A DNA stretch of 5,011 bases from Mesorhizobium sp. (GTDB lineage: Bacteria > Pseudomonadota > Alphaproteobacteria > Rhizobiales > Rhizobiaceae), in NCBI GenBank assembly GCA_030698645.1, contig JAUYMV010000166.1, positions 1-5,011 of the forward strand. The letters run 5' to 3'. Position numbers and translations under genes: made by a program. The notes under the pieces were generated by a model. The model searched no databases, was not told the DNA's origin, and saw nothing but the letters and a program-made list of their open reading frames with translations. Position 1 is the stretch's first letter. Each line of letters starts with the position of its first letter. Below are positions 1 to 4,286 of the stretch, in pieces.

Positions 1-41
1 ACGGAACCATCGGGAAATGTCAGGGACACATTGCGCGACAT
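1..41 (-). CDS. thrS: Threonyl-tRNA synthetase, N-terminal fragment (runs off window)
   Basis: Only the first 13 codons and part of the 14th are in the window, read leftward from the ATG at 41. They give M-S-R-N-V-S-L-T-F-P-D-G-S, which matches the start of the N-terminal TGS domain of rhizobial ThrRS (the VSLTFPDGS strand). ThrRS charges tRNA-Thr in the cytoplasm. A good Shine-Dalgarno (GAGGAG at 55-50) lies 8 nt upstream of the ATG and supports this start. An upstream ATG at 48 is out of frame. The gene lies downstream of yidD on the same strand. I recall this order from rhizobia, and it strengthens a call that otherwise rests on very few residues. The leader just upstream contains two stem-loops that may regulate it. 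Confidence 0.75.
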   Translation of the reverse strand, partial: MSRNVSLTFPDGS

Positions 42-58
42 GGGGCATTCTCCTCTAT

Positions 59-84
59 CCAGTCCCGCCAACGAGCGCGGGTGG
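59..84 (-). promoter_or_regulatory. thrS leader stem-loop with anticodon-like CGU loop
   Basis: On the minus strand CCCGC (81-77) pairs with GCGGG (68-64). The stem extends by CCA (84-82) with TGG (61-59) after a 2-nt bulge. The loop reads GCUCGUUG and contains C-U-CGU-U-G, similar to a tRNA-Thr(CGU) anticodon loop with U33 in place. The hairpin ends 3 nt before the Shine-Dalgarno region of thrS. In E. coli, ThrRS represses its own translation by binding a leader hairpin with a CGU anticodon-like loop just upstream of the ribosome-binding site. The pairing is visible in the sequence; the regulatory role here is inference. Confidence 0.35.
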
Positions 85-90
85 GTGACA

Positions 91-106
91 GCCGGATGCG
101 TCCGGC
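91..106 (-). promoter_or_regulatory. Second thrS leader stem-loop
   Basis: GCCGGA and TCCGGC form a perfect 6-bp stem closed by a four-base loop (CGCA on the minus strand). No T-run follows on either strand, so it is not an obvious intrinsic terminator for yidD. It lies 6 nt upstream of the CGU-loop hairpin. Together they give a hairpin, linker, hairpin, Shine-Dalgarno order in the thrS leader. Confidence 0.35.
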
Positions 107-116
107 GGCGAGCGGC

Positions 117-145
117 TTCATAATCGCTGAAACAGACCGCGTAAA
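117..145 (-). promoter_or_regulatory. Candidate thrS promoter
   Basis: On the minus strand TTTACG (145-140) and TATGAA (122-117) are separated by 17 nt. Each matches the sigma-70 consensus at four of six positions. The -35 lies just past the yidD stop codon. Transcription from here would start near 110 and give a leader of about 70 nt that includes both stem-loops. The match is modest; thrS could instead be read through from yidD. Confidence 0.3.
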
Positions 146-149
146 GGCG

Positions 150-503
150 TCAGTGGCGGTGGGTCGCCGCGCTGATGCGCCAATATCGCCACGGCAGATA
201 CCAGACGAAGCGCGGCGCGAGCGCTTCCGGCACGTTGTCGATGCCGTGCGTGCCGCCCGGACCGCAGCGCATCACCCGGAACAGCCCCATCCAGCCGCCG
301 GACCAGAGCCCATGCCGGGCAATCGCCTCATAGGCGTATTCCGAACAGGTGGGCAGGTGCCGGCAACTGTTGCCGACGAAGCCAGACAGCGTCAGCTGGT
401 AGAAGCGCACGAGGCCGGTGCCGAGCAGCCGTCCGGGCGTCTTGCGCCACGGACCGGCGTAGTTGCGACCTCGCCTCACCGGGCGATGATGATCGACGGT
501 CAC
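150..503 (-). CDS. yidD: Membrane protein insertion efficiency factor YidD
   Basis: This small inner-membrane-associated protein is thought to assist YidC/Sec-dependent membrane protein insertion. From the GTG at 503 it has 117 residues, near the usual size. The diagnostic core runs from about residue 31 to 93: L-V-R-F-Y-Q-L-T-L-S-G-F-V-G-N, then C47-R-H-L-P-T-C53-S-E-Y-A-Y-E-A-I, H-G at 64-65, and R-C80-G-P-G-G ending in D-N-V-P-E. The three conserved cysteines (47, 53, 80) are present. The frame stays open to an ATG at 575 (141 residues), but those extra residues look unlike the family and lack a good ribosome-binding site. GTG 503 has GGAAGAGGG about 9 nt upstream, so I prefer it; the start remains uncertain. 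The gene precedes thrS on the same strand and is separated from the scaffold/HepT-MntA unit by the oppositely oriented oxidoreductase gene, so it needs its own promoter. Confidence 0.9.
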   Translation of the reverse strand: MTVDHHRPVRRGRNYAGPWRKTPGRLLGTGLVRFYQLTLSGFVGNSCRHLPTCSEYAYEAIARHGLWSGGWMGLFRVMRCGPGGTHGIDNVPEALAPRFVWYLPWRYWRISAATHRH

Positions 504-522
504 CTCGAAGTGCCCTCTTCCG

Positions 523-534
523 TGTTGGCCAACA
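523..534. promoter_or_regulatory. 12-bp palindrome between yidD and the oxidoreductase gene
   Basis: TGTTGGCCAACA is a perfect 12-bp palindrome about 20 nt upstream of the preferred yidD start, in the 117-bp gap between divergent genes. It could be an operator half-way between them. A 12-bp perfect palindrome is expected about once by chance in a window this size, so position is its only support. The gap holds only a poor promoter candidate for yidD (TTGGAG at 603-598 and TATGTA at 580-575, 17-nt spacing) and none I trust for the plus strand. Confidence 0.2.
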
Positions 535-620
535 GTCTGTTCACTTTCGCGACGATGTGAAATGCCCGCTTCCATACATATGTTGCGGCTTCACTCACTC
601 CAATAGCTTGCGGGATTGCC

Positions 621-1667
621 ATGATGGAACTTGAACTTGGCCTGGATACGTTCGGCGACGTCACCGTCGATCTCGACGGTAAATTGCAGAGCCAGGCCGA
701 GGTTCTGCGCAACGTCGTCGATGAGGGTGTGCTGGCCGACCAGGTCGGCATCGATTTCATCGGCGTCGGCGAGCATCACCGCGACGATTTCGCGGTCTCG
801 GCGCCGGAGGTGGTGCTGACAGCAATCGCCGCGCGCACCAGCCGTATCCATGTCGGCTCGGCTGTCACCGTGCTGAGTTCCGACGATCCGATCCGCGTCT
901 TCCAGCGCTTTTCGACCCTCAACGCAATCTCGAACGGCCGCGCCGAGGTCATTCTCGGGCGCGGTTCGTTCACCGAATCCTTCCCGCTGTTCGGCTTCGC
1001 GCTCAACGACTACGAACGGCTGTTCTCCGAAAAACTCGATCTGTTCGCCGCGCTTCTCAAGAACGGGCCCGTGACCTGGAAGGGCTCGGTGCGCCCCGAA
1101 CTGAAGAACCAGCTCGTCTATCCGCCGATCGAAACGGGCAGGCTGAAGACCTGGATCGGCGTCGGCGGCAGCCCGGAATCGGTTGTCCGCGCCGTGCAGT
1201 ATGAATTGCCGCTCATGCTGGCGATCATCGGCGGCGAGCCGAAGCGGTTCCGACAGTTCGTCGATCTCTACCACCGGGCGTCGGAGCAGCTGGGCAAGCC
1301 CGTGCAGCCGATCGGCGTGCATTCGCCGGGCCATGTCGCCGACACCGACGAGGAGGCACGCACGCAGCTCTGGCCGGGCTACAAAGCGATCCACGACCGC
1401 ATCGGCGGCGAGCGTGGCTGGGGCCCGACAAGCATGTCGCGCTTCACAGCCGAGGCCGACATGGGCTCGCTCTATGTCGGCTCACCCGAAACCGTCGCGC
1501 GGAAAATCGTCGACACGGTCAGGGCATTGGGCGTCCAGCGCTTCGACATGAAATACTCGTCCGGCACCCTGCCCCACGCCCACATGATGCGCTCGATCGA
1601 GCTCTACGGAACGAAGGTCATGCCGATGGTGCGCGACATGCTGGGTTCGGACAAGGCAGTCGCCTGA
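621..1667 (+). CDS. LLM-class (bacterial luciferase-like) flavin-dependent oxidoreductase
   Basis: This 348-residue protein has the size and motifs of the luciferase-like monooxygenase superfamily, a TIM-barrel enzyme group using reduced flavin (FMNH2 or F420). Visible signatures are the N-terminal strand L-G-L-D-T-F-G-D-V (6-14), G-V-G-E-H-H-R-D-D-F (48-57), a barrel strand R-I-H-V-G-S-A-V-T-V-L-S (75-86), G-R-A-E-V-I-L-G-R-G-S-F (106-117), I-G-V-G-G-S-P (179-185) and, near the C-terminus, Y-V-G-S-P-E-T-V-A (285-293). It most resembles the subgroup I recall from an Agrobacterium structure; substrate and physiological role are unknown. There is no signal peptide, so it is cytosolic. Two adjacent ATG codons (621 and 624) could both serve as starts, and the ribosome-binding site is weak (GCGGGA). 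The gene stands alone, opposite in strand to both neighbours, and ends in an intrinsic terminator, so it is probably a one-gene unit. Confidence 0.9.
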   Translation: MMELELGLDTFGDVTVDLDGKLQSQAEVLRNVVDEGVLADQVGIDFIGVGEHHRDDFAVSAPEVVLTAIAARTSRIHVGSAVTVLSSDDPIRVFQRFSTLNAISNGRAEVILGRGSFTESFPLFGFALNDYERLFSEKLDLFAALLKNGPVTWKGSVRPELKNQLVYPPIETGRLKTWIGVGGSPESVVRAVQYELPLMLAIIGGEPKRFRQFVDLYHRASEQLGKPVQPIGVHSPGHVADTDEEARTQLWPGYKAIHDRIGGERGWGPTSMSRFTAEADMGSLYVGSPETVARKIVDTVRALGVQRFDMKYSSGTLPHAHMMRSIELYGTKVMPMVRDMLGSDKAVA

Positions 1668-1688
1668 ATGGAGACACGTTCGATTTAC

Positions 1689-1711
1689 AGGCGGTCTCGA
1701 CCGCCTTTTCT
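1689..1711 (+). terminator. Intrinsic terminator after the flavin oxidoreductase gene
   Basis: AGGCGGT (1689-1695) pairs with ACCGCCT (1700-1706) around a CTCG loop and is followed by TTTTCT. It begins 21 nt after the stop codon. On the minus strand the same stem is followed by GTAAATCG rather than a T-run, so it would stop the converging hepT transcript poorly. Confidence 0.8.
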
Positions 1712-1730
1712 CGGCTCGGCGAACCTCAGA

Positions 1731-2101
1731 TCAGTCTACTCCCTTCGACAGCAATAATCTGACATTCGCAACGAGTTCGGGAACATGGTTTGGCGCCGCG
1801 TTCCAGACAATCTCCCAATCGATCGTTTCATAGCCATGCGATAGGCGATTCCGCGTTCGATACGCTTCGACGAGTGCAAGTTGCGGATTGGCCTGAGTAA
1901 GATCCGGATAGCGGCGAAGGATCTCGCCGCTGGCTTCACCGATCACCTCCACGCACTTGGAAACACCTGCTTGCCTGAGTTCATCCGCCATGAACCCATG
2001 AACCCTTCCCTGGACACACCATCGACGAAGCGGTCCAGCCGCTACCCCCATTCGACGATGTTGCTCAGCAATTGCGTCCGTGAGCGCCCGGCGTCTCCCA
2101 C
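1731..2101 (-). pseudogene. hepT: HepT-like HEPN-domain toxin, disrupted by a nonsense codon and an 8-bp duplication
   Basis: HepT proteins are small all-helical HEPN RNases or tRNA-targeting toxins held in check by a MntA-type partner that AMPylates the Tyr of the RX4HXY motif. The C-terminal part is intact: G-E-A-S-G-E-I-L-R-R-Y-P, then R81-N-R-L-S-H86-G-Y88, an exact RX4HXY, and V-W about eight residues later. The natural start is the GTG at 2101, overlapping the last base of the mntA stop (TAGTG). From it the frame reads 19 residues ending I-V-E-W-G, then TAG at 2044-2042, then resumes in family-like sequence [14 protein letters not shown]. There a tandem GGGTTCAT duplication shifts the frame; removing one copy restores G-F-M-A-D-E-L and a 120-residue protein of normal size. 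The ATG at 2051 opens a 106-residue frame, but its first 20 residues are out of frame with the ancestral protein. Base composition is visibly less GC-rich than in the neighbours, consistent with relaxed selection or transfer. Confidence 0.8.
1988..2005. repeat. 8-bp tandem duplication inside hepT
   Basis: On the minus strand the sequence reads GGGTTCATGGGTTCATGG, two exact copies of GGGTTCAT followed by GG. Eight extra bases shift the hepT frame. Removing one copy joins the two family-like halves exactly, so this looks like a recent slippage-type duplication rather than a functional repeat. Confidence 0.85.
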
Positions 2102-2391
2102 TACAGCACCCGGTGCTCCGCTGCTATTCTTGCGGCGGCCTCCTGCCTGAATTCGCGCGGCGTATGAACGCCGACGGCAACGTTCAGCAGTTTCTCGATC
2201 TCGATTTCCAGCCCGGCAAGATCGAAGGTGGATGTCGTCGCCTCGGTGTCGACCAGAACATCGAGATCGCTCCCCTCGACATCCTCTCCCCGCGCGGTCG
2301 ATCCGAACACGCGCGGATTGCTGACGGGGTAGCGGGCGATGATCGCCAGCACTTCGTCGCGGTGTTTGGCAAGAGCTTCCGACGGTCGCAT
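2101..2391 (-). CDS. mntA: MntA-like minimal nucleotidyltransferase (antitoxin of HepT pair)
   Basis: This 96-residue protein belongs to the polymerase-beta-fold minimal nucleotidyltransferases. In HepT-MntA modules such proteins neutralise the HEPN toxin by transferring AMP from ATP onto its RX4HXY tyrosine. The GSX10DXD signature is complete: V-F-G30-S31, ten residues, D42-L-D44-V-L-V-D. The strand that normally carries a third acidic residue (typically V-D-V-x-T-P) reads V-G74-V-H-T-P, so the predicted third carboxylate is missing (codon GGC, one base from GAC). The start at 2391 has an ideal Shine-Dalgarno (AGGAGGGG at 2402-2395) that overlaps the stop codon of the scaffold gene, with only 9 nt between the genes, so both are almost certainly co-transcribed. 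Its stop overlaps the hepT GTG by one base. The protein may be folded but catalytically weakened, which fits the inactivation of its toxin partner. Confidence 0.88.
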   Translation of the reverse strand: MRPSEALAKHRDEVLAIIARYPVSNPRVFGSTARGEDVEGSDLDVLVDTEATTSTFDLAGLEIEIEKLLNVAVGVHTPREFRQEAAARIAAEHRVL

Positions 2392-2400
2392 GCTCCCCTC

Positions 2401-2844
2401 CTACGCCGCTTCCGCCTGCTTCTTCTCGATCTGGCCGATCGCGTCGACGACGGCGTCGAAGGTCAGCATGGTCGAGGCGTGGCGCGCCTTATACTCGCGC
2501 ACCGGTTCCAGATATTTCAGTTCCTCGAAGCGGCCCTCCGGCGGCGCGCCGTTTTCCTTAAGCATCCTGCGCATGGTCTCGCGCACCTGGCGCAGTTCCT
2601 CCGCGCTCGCGCCGACGACATGCCGCGCCATGATCGAGGACGACGCCTGGCCGAGCGCGCAGGCCTTCACGTCATGCGCGAAATCCGTCACCACGCCGTC
2701 GCGCATCGTCAGGTCGACGATCACGGTCGAGCCGCACAGCTTGGAATGGGCGGTCGCCGTCGCATCCGGATGCGCCAGCCGGCCGATCCGGCCGATGTTT
2801 CCGGCAAAACCGAGAATTTTCGCGTTGTAGACGTCGTCGATCAT
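2401..2844 (-). CDS. IscU/NifU-N-like iron-sulfur cluster assembly scaffold protein (two-cysteine type)
   Basis: The 147-residue product matches the rhizobial branch of the IscU/SufU/NifU N-terminal scaffold family, which bind nascent Fe-S clusters or zinc. Motifs: M-I-D-D-V-Y-N at 1-7, H33-S-K-L-C37-G-S, K60-A-C62-[16 protein letters not shown], and Y-K-A-R-H-A-S-T near the C-terminus. Two cluster-ligand cysteines (37, 62) are present. The third, which IscU and SufU carry near this last motif, is absent, and Ser39 replaces the Asp that follows Cys-Gly in canonical members. I recall the same residues in other rhizobial homologues, so this appears to be a subfamily trait. The frame extends to 2901, but family alignment begins at the ATG at 2844; its ribosome-binding site is only fair (GGCTGG). 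The gene heads the unit with mntA and hepT and is divergent from folE. In related genomes I expect yidD next to it, so the module appears inserted here. Confidence 0.9.
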   Translation of the reverse strand: MIDDVYNAKILGFAGNIGRIGRLAHPDATATAHSKLCGSTVIVDLTMRDGVVTDFAHDVKACALGQASSSIMARHVVGASAEELRQVRETMRRMLKENGAPPEGRFEELKYLEPVREYKARHASTMLTFDAVVDAIGQIEKKQAEAA

Positions 2845-2917
2845 GGTTTTCCAGCCTACGGCCGTTTCGGAGACAGTGCGTGCGCCGAGGTGATCTTCCA
2901 ATCCCGCCGCAAGGCCA

Positions 2918-2947
2918 TATATAGTGCTGATGGTTCCGGGTCGGCAA
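2918..2947 (-). promoter_or_regulatory. Candidate promoter for scaffold-mntA-hepT unit
   Basis: On the minus strand TTGCCG (2947-2942) and TATATA (2923-2918) are 18 nt apart. The -35 matches TTGACA at four of six positions and the -10 matches TATAAT at four of six. It would place the transcript start near 2910, about 65 nt before the scaffold start codon. The AT-rich -10 stands out in an otherwise GC-rich intergenic region. Confidence 0.45.
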
Positions 2948-2963
2948 GCCGACCGGCTTTGCC
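2939..2963. promoter_or_regulatory. Overlapping dyads in the scaffold-folE intergenic region
   Basis: GGTCGGC (2939-2945) and GCCGACC (2948-2954) form a 7-bp inverted repeat with a 2-nt centre that covers the proposed -35 of the minus-strand promoter. The right arm can instead join GGCAAGCC (2943-2950) to GGCTTTGCC (2955-2963) with one bulged base. The two pairings exclude each other. It could be an operator for the divergent genes or a structured leader; no regulator is suggested by the sequence. Confidence 0.35.
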
Positions 2964-3078
2964 CCGGCCCTCAGGAATACGCGCCGCTTCTGGGCAGGAC
3001 ATGTCAGCAGACCGGAAGAAGGCAGTGGTCCGTTCAATTCGTTCCCGCATATCATGGGGACTACGGGAGACGCCTTCG

Positions 3079-3714
3079 ATGGATGCAGTGGTCAAGAAGC
3101 TCATGCCGCAGTCCGACTACATGGACAAGCCGGTGACTGATCGCCCGAGCGAGGCCGAGGTCGAGGCCGCCGTGCACACGCTGCTGCGCTGGACCGGCGA
3201 CAATCCGGACCGCGAGGGCCTCAAGGACACGCCGCGCCGCGTCGCCAAGGCGTTCCGCGAGATGTTCGGCGGCTACGACATGTGCCCGGCCGAGGAACTT
3301 GGCCGCACCTTCGAGGAAGTCGCCGGCTACGACGATCTCGTCATCGTCAAGGACATCCAGTTCCATTCGCATTGCGAGCATCACATGGTGCCGATCATCG
3401 GTCGCGCCCATGTCGGCTACCTGCCGGACGGCAAGGTGGTCGGCCTGTCCAAGATCGCGCGCGTCGTCGACATCTTCGCCCATCGCCTGCAGACGCAGGA
3501 AGCGATGACCGCCCAGATCGCCGGCGTCATCCAGGACGTGCTCAATCCGCGCGGCGTCGCCGTCATGATCGAGGCCGAGCATATGTGCATGGCGATGCGC
3601 GGCATCCGCAAGCAGGGCTCGACGACCCTGACGTCGACCTTCACCGGCGCCTTCAAGGACAATCCGGAGGAGCAGCTCCGCTTCGTGACGATGGTGAAGG
3701 ATTCGAGGGGCTGA
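3079..3714 (+). CDS. folE: GTP cyclohydrolase I (type IA)
   Basis: FolE converts GTP to 7,8-dihydroneopterin triphosphate, the first step of tetrahydrofolate and pterin synthesis. It is a cytosolic zinc enzyme of ten subunits. The 211-residue product is of family length. It shows [17 protein letters not shown] (39-55), the zinc and active-site motif F-H-S-H-C99-E-H-H102-[10 protein letters not shown] (108-116), [10 protein letters not shown] (122-131), and H-M-C170[13 protein letters not shown]. Cys99, His102 and Cys170 are the expected zinc ligands, so this is the Zn-dependent FolE1 type. The start at 3079 follows ACGGGAG by about 9 nt. An in-frame ATG at 3001 would add 26 residues that do not look family-like. 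It is followed 33 nt later by hisI. Confidence 0.96.
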   Translation: MDAVVKKLMPQSDYMDKPVTDRPSEAEVEAAVHTLLRWTGDNPDREGLKDTPRRVAKAFREMFGGYDMCPAEELGRTFEEVAGYDDLVIVKDIQFHSHCEHHMVPIIGRAHVGYLPDGKVVGLSKIARVVDIFAHRLQTQEAMTAQIAGVIQDVLNPRGVAVMIEAEHMCMAMRGIRKQGSTTLTSTFTGAFKDNPEEQLRFVTMVKDSRG

Positions 3715-3722
3715 CAGCGCGG

Positions 3723-3745
3723 CCGGTCCCGTGCGAAAGGACCGG
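3723..3745 (+). promoter_or_regulatory. Stem-loop covering the hisI Shine-Dalgarno
   Basis: CCGGTCC (3723-3729) pairs perfectly with GGACCGG (3739-3745), leaving a 9-nt loop CGTGCGAAA. The likely hisI ribosome-binding site AAAGGA (3736-3741) is partly inside the 3' arm, 6 nt before the ATG. In a folE-hisI transcript this fold could reduce hisI initiation unless ribosomes finishing folE at 3714 disturb it. No T-run follows, so it is not a terminator. Confidence 0.4.
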
Positions 3746-3747
3746 GC

Positions 3748-4212
3748 ATGAGTGACAGCAAGAAAACTTTCGCAGCACCTTCCGGCGACAAGGCCGGCCT
3801 GGAGGAAGGCGCCGCCTTCACGCCGCGTTTCGACGCCGCGGGCCTGGTGACCGCCATCGTCACCGACGCGGCCGACGGCACGCTCCTCATGGTCGCGCAC
3901 ATGAATGCGGAGGCGCTGGCGCTGACGCTCGAAACCGGCATCGCGCATTACTGGTCCCGCTCGCGCAACGCGCTGTGGAAGAAGGGCGAGACCTCGGGCA
4001 ATCTGCAGACGGTCGTCGAGATGCGGACGGATTGCGACCAGGATGCCGTCTGGCTCAAGGTCGAGGTCGCCGGCGACGGCGCCACCTGTCACACCGGCCG
4101 GCGCTCCTGCTTCTACCGGATCGTTGAAACCAACGGCGTTTCCGCGCGTTTGGCGAAGGACGGGACCGAGGCGCTTTTCGACATCGACGCTGTCTACTCC
4201 AGGCCGGGGTAA
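3748..4212 (+). CDS. hisI: Phosphoribosyl-AMP cyclohydrolase
   Basis: HisI opens the adenine ring of phosphoribosyl-AMP to give ProFAR in the third step of histidine synthesis. It is a cytosolic Zn/Mg enzyme. The 154-residue protein is the stand-alone cyclohydrolase: there is no HisE pyrophosphohydrolase domain fused, as usual in Alphaproteobacteria. Motifs: [11 protein letters not shown] (47-57), [19 protein letters not shown] (67-85), the metal-binding cluster R-T-D95-C96-D97-Q-D99, and C114-H-T-G-R-R-S-C121-F-Y-R. The three Asp (Mg) and three Cys (Zn) residues are all present. About 25 N-terminal residues precede the conserved core and look unstructured; the ATG at 3748 has AAAGGA 6 nt upstream. 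It lies 33 nt after folE on the same strand and is probably co-transcribed. Confidence 0.95.
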   Translation: MSDSKKTFAAPSGDKAGLEEGAAFTPRFDAAGLVTAIVTDAADGTLLMVAHMNAEALALTLETGIAHYWSRSRNALWKKGETSGNLQTVVEMRTDCDQDAVWLKVEVAGDGATCHTGRRSCFYRIVETNGVSARLAKDGTEALFDIDAVYSRPG

Positions 4213-4286
4213 CCGGTCCGAACGGCCGATTCACGCTTTGGATACTACCCCGGGCGCATCCTGCGGGATGGGAGAGGGAGAGTTCT

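Noticed and set aside
81..560. Plus-strand frame of 159 codons over yidD
   Set aside because: It lies antisense to yidD, which has all three conserved cysteines and the PTCSEY motif.
540..561. Inverted repeat TTCAC-N12-GTGAA in the divergent gap
   Set aside because: Five-base arms with a 12-nt spacer occur often by chance and fit no known operator I can name.
504..575. N-terminal extension of YidD from the ATG at 575
   Set aside because: The 24 extra residues do not look like the family, the ribosome-binding site is poor, and the GTG at 503 is better placed. Not fully excluded.
591..1394. Minus-strand frame of 267 codons
   Set aside because: It lies antisense to the flavin oxidoreductase gene, whose motifs are clear; its translation is low-complexity and charged with no recognisable domain.
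1690..1705. Intrinsic terminator for hepT on the minus strand
   Set aside because: The stem is present, but the downstream sequence on that strand lacks a T-run.
2080..3714. Long plus-strand frame of 544 codons ending in folE
   Set aside because: Only the last 211 codons are FolE. The rest runs antisense to the well-supported mntA and scaffold genes and is Arg-rich with no family character, a common artefact in GC-rich DNA.
3061..4092. Minus-strand frame of 343 codons
   Set aside because: It is the reverse of folE and hisI and shows only the Arg/Ala/Asp/His-rich composition typical of shadow frames.
4213..4286. Possible terminator or promoter between hisI and the patatin gene
   Set aside because: Only a 5-bp hairpin (CATCC/GGATG) without a T-run and no credible -35/-10 pair are visible.
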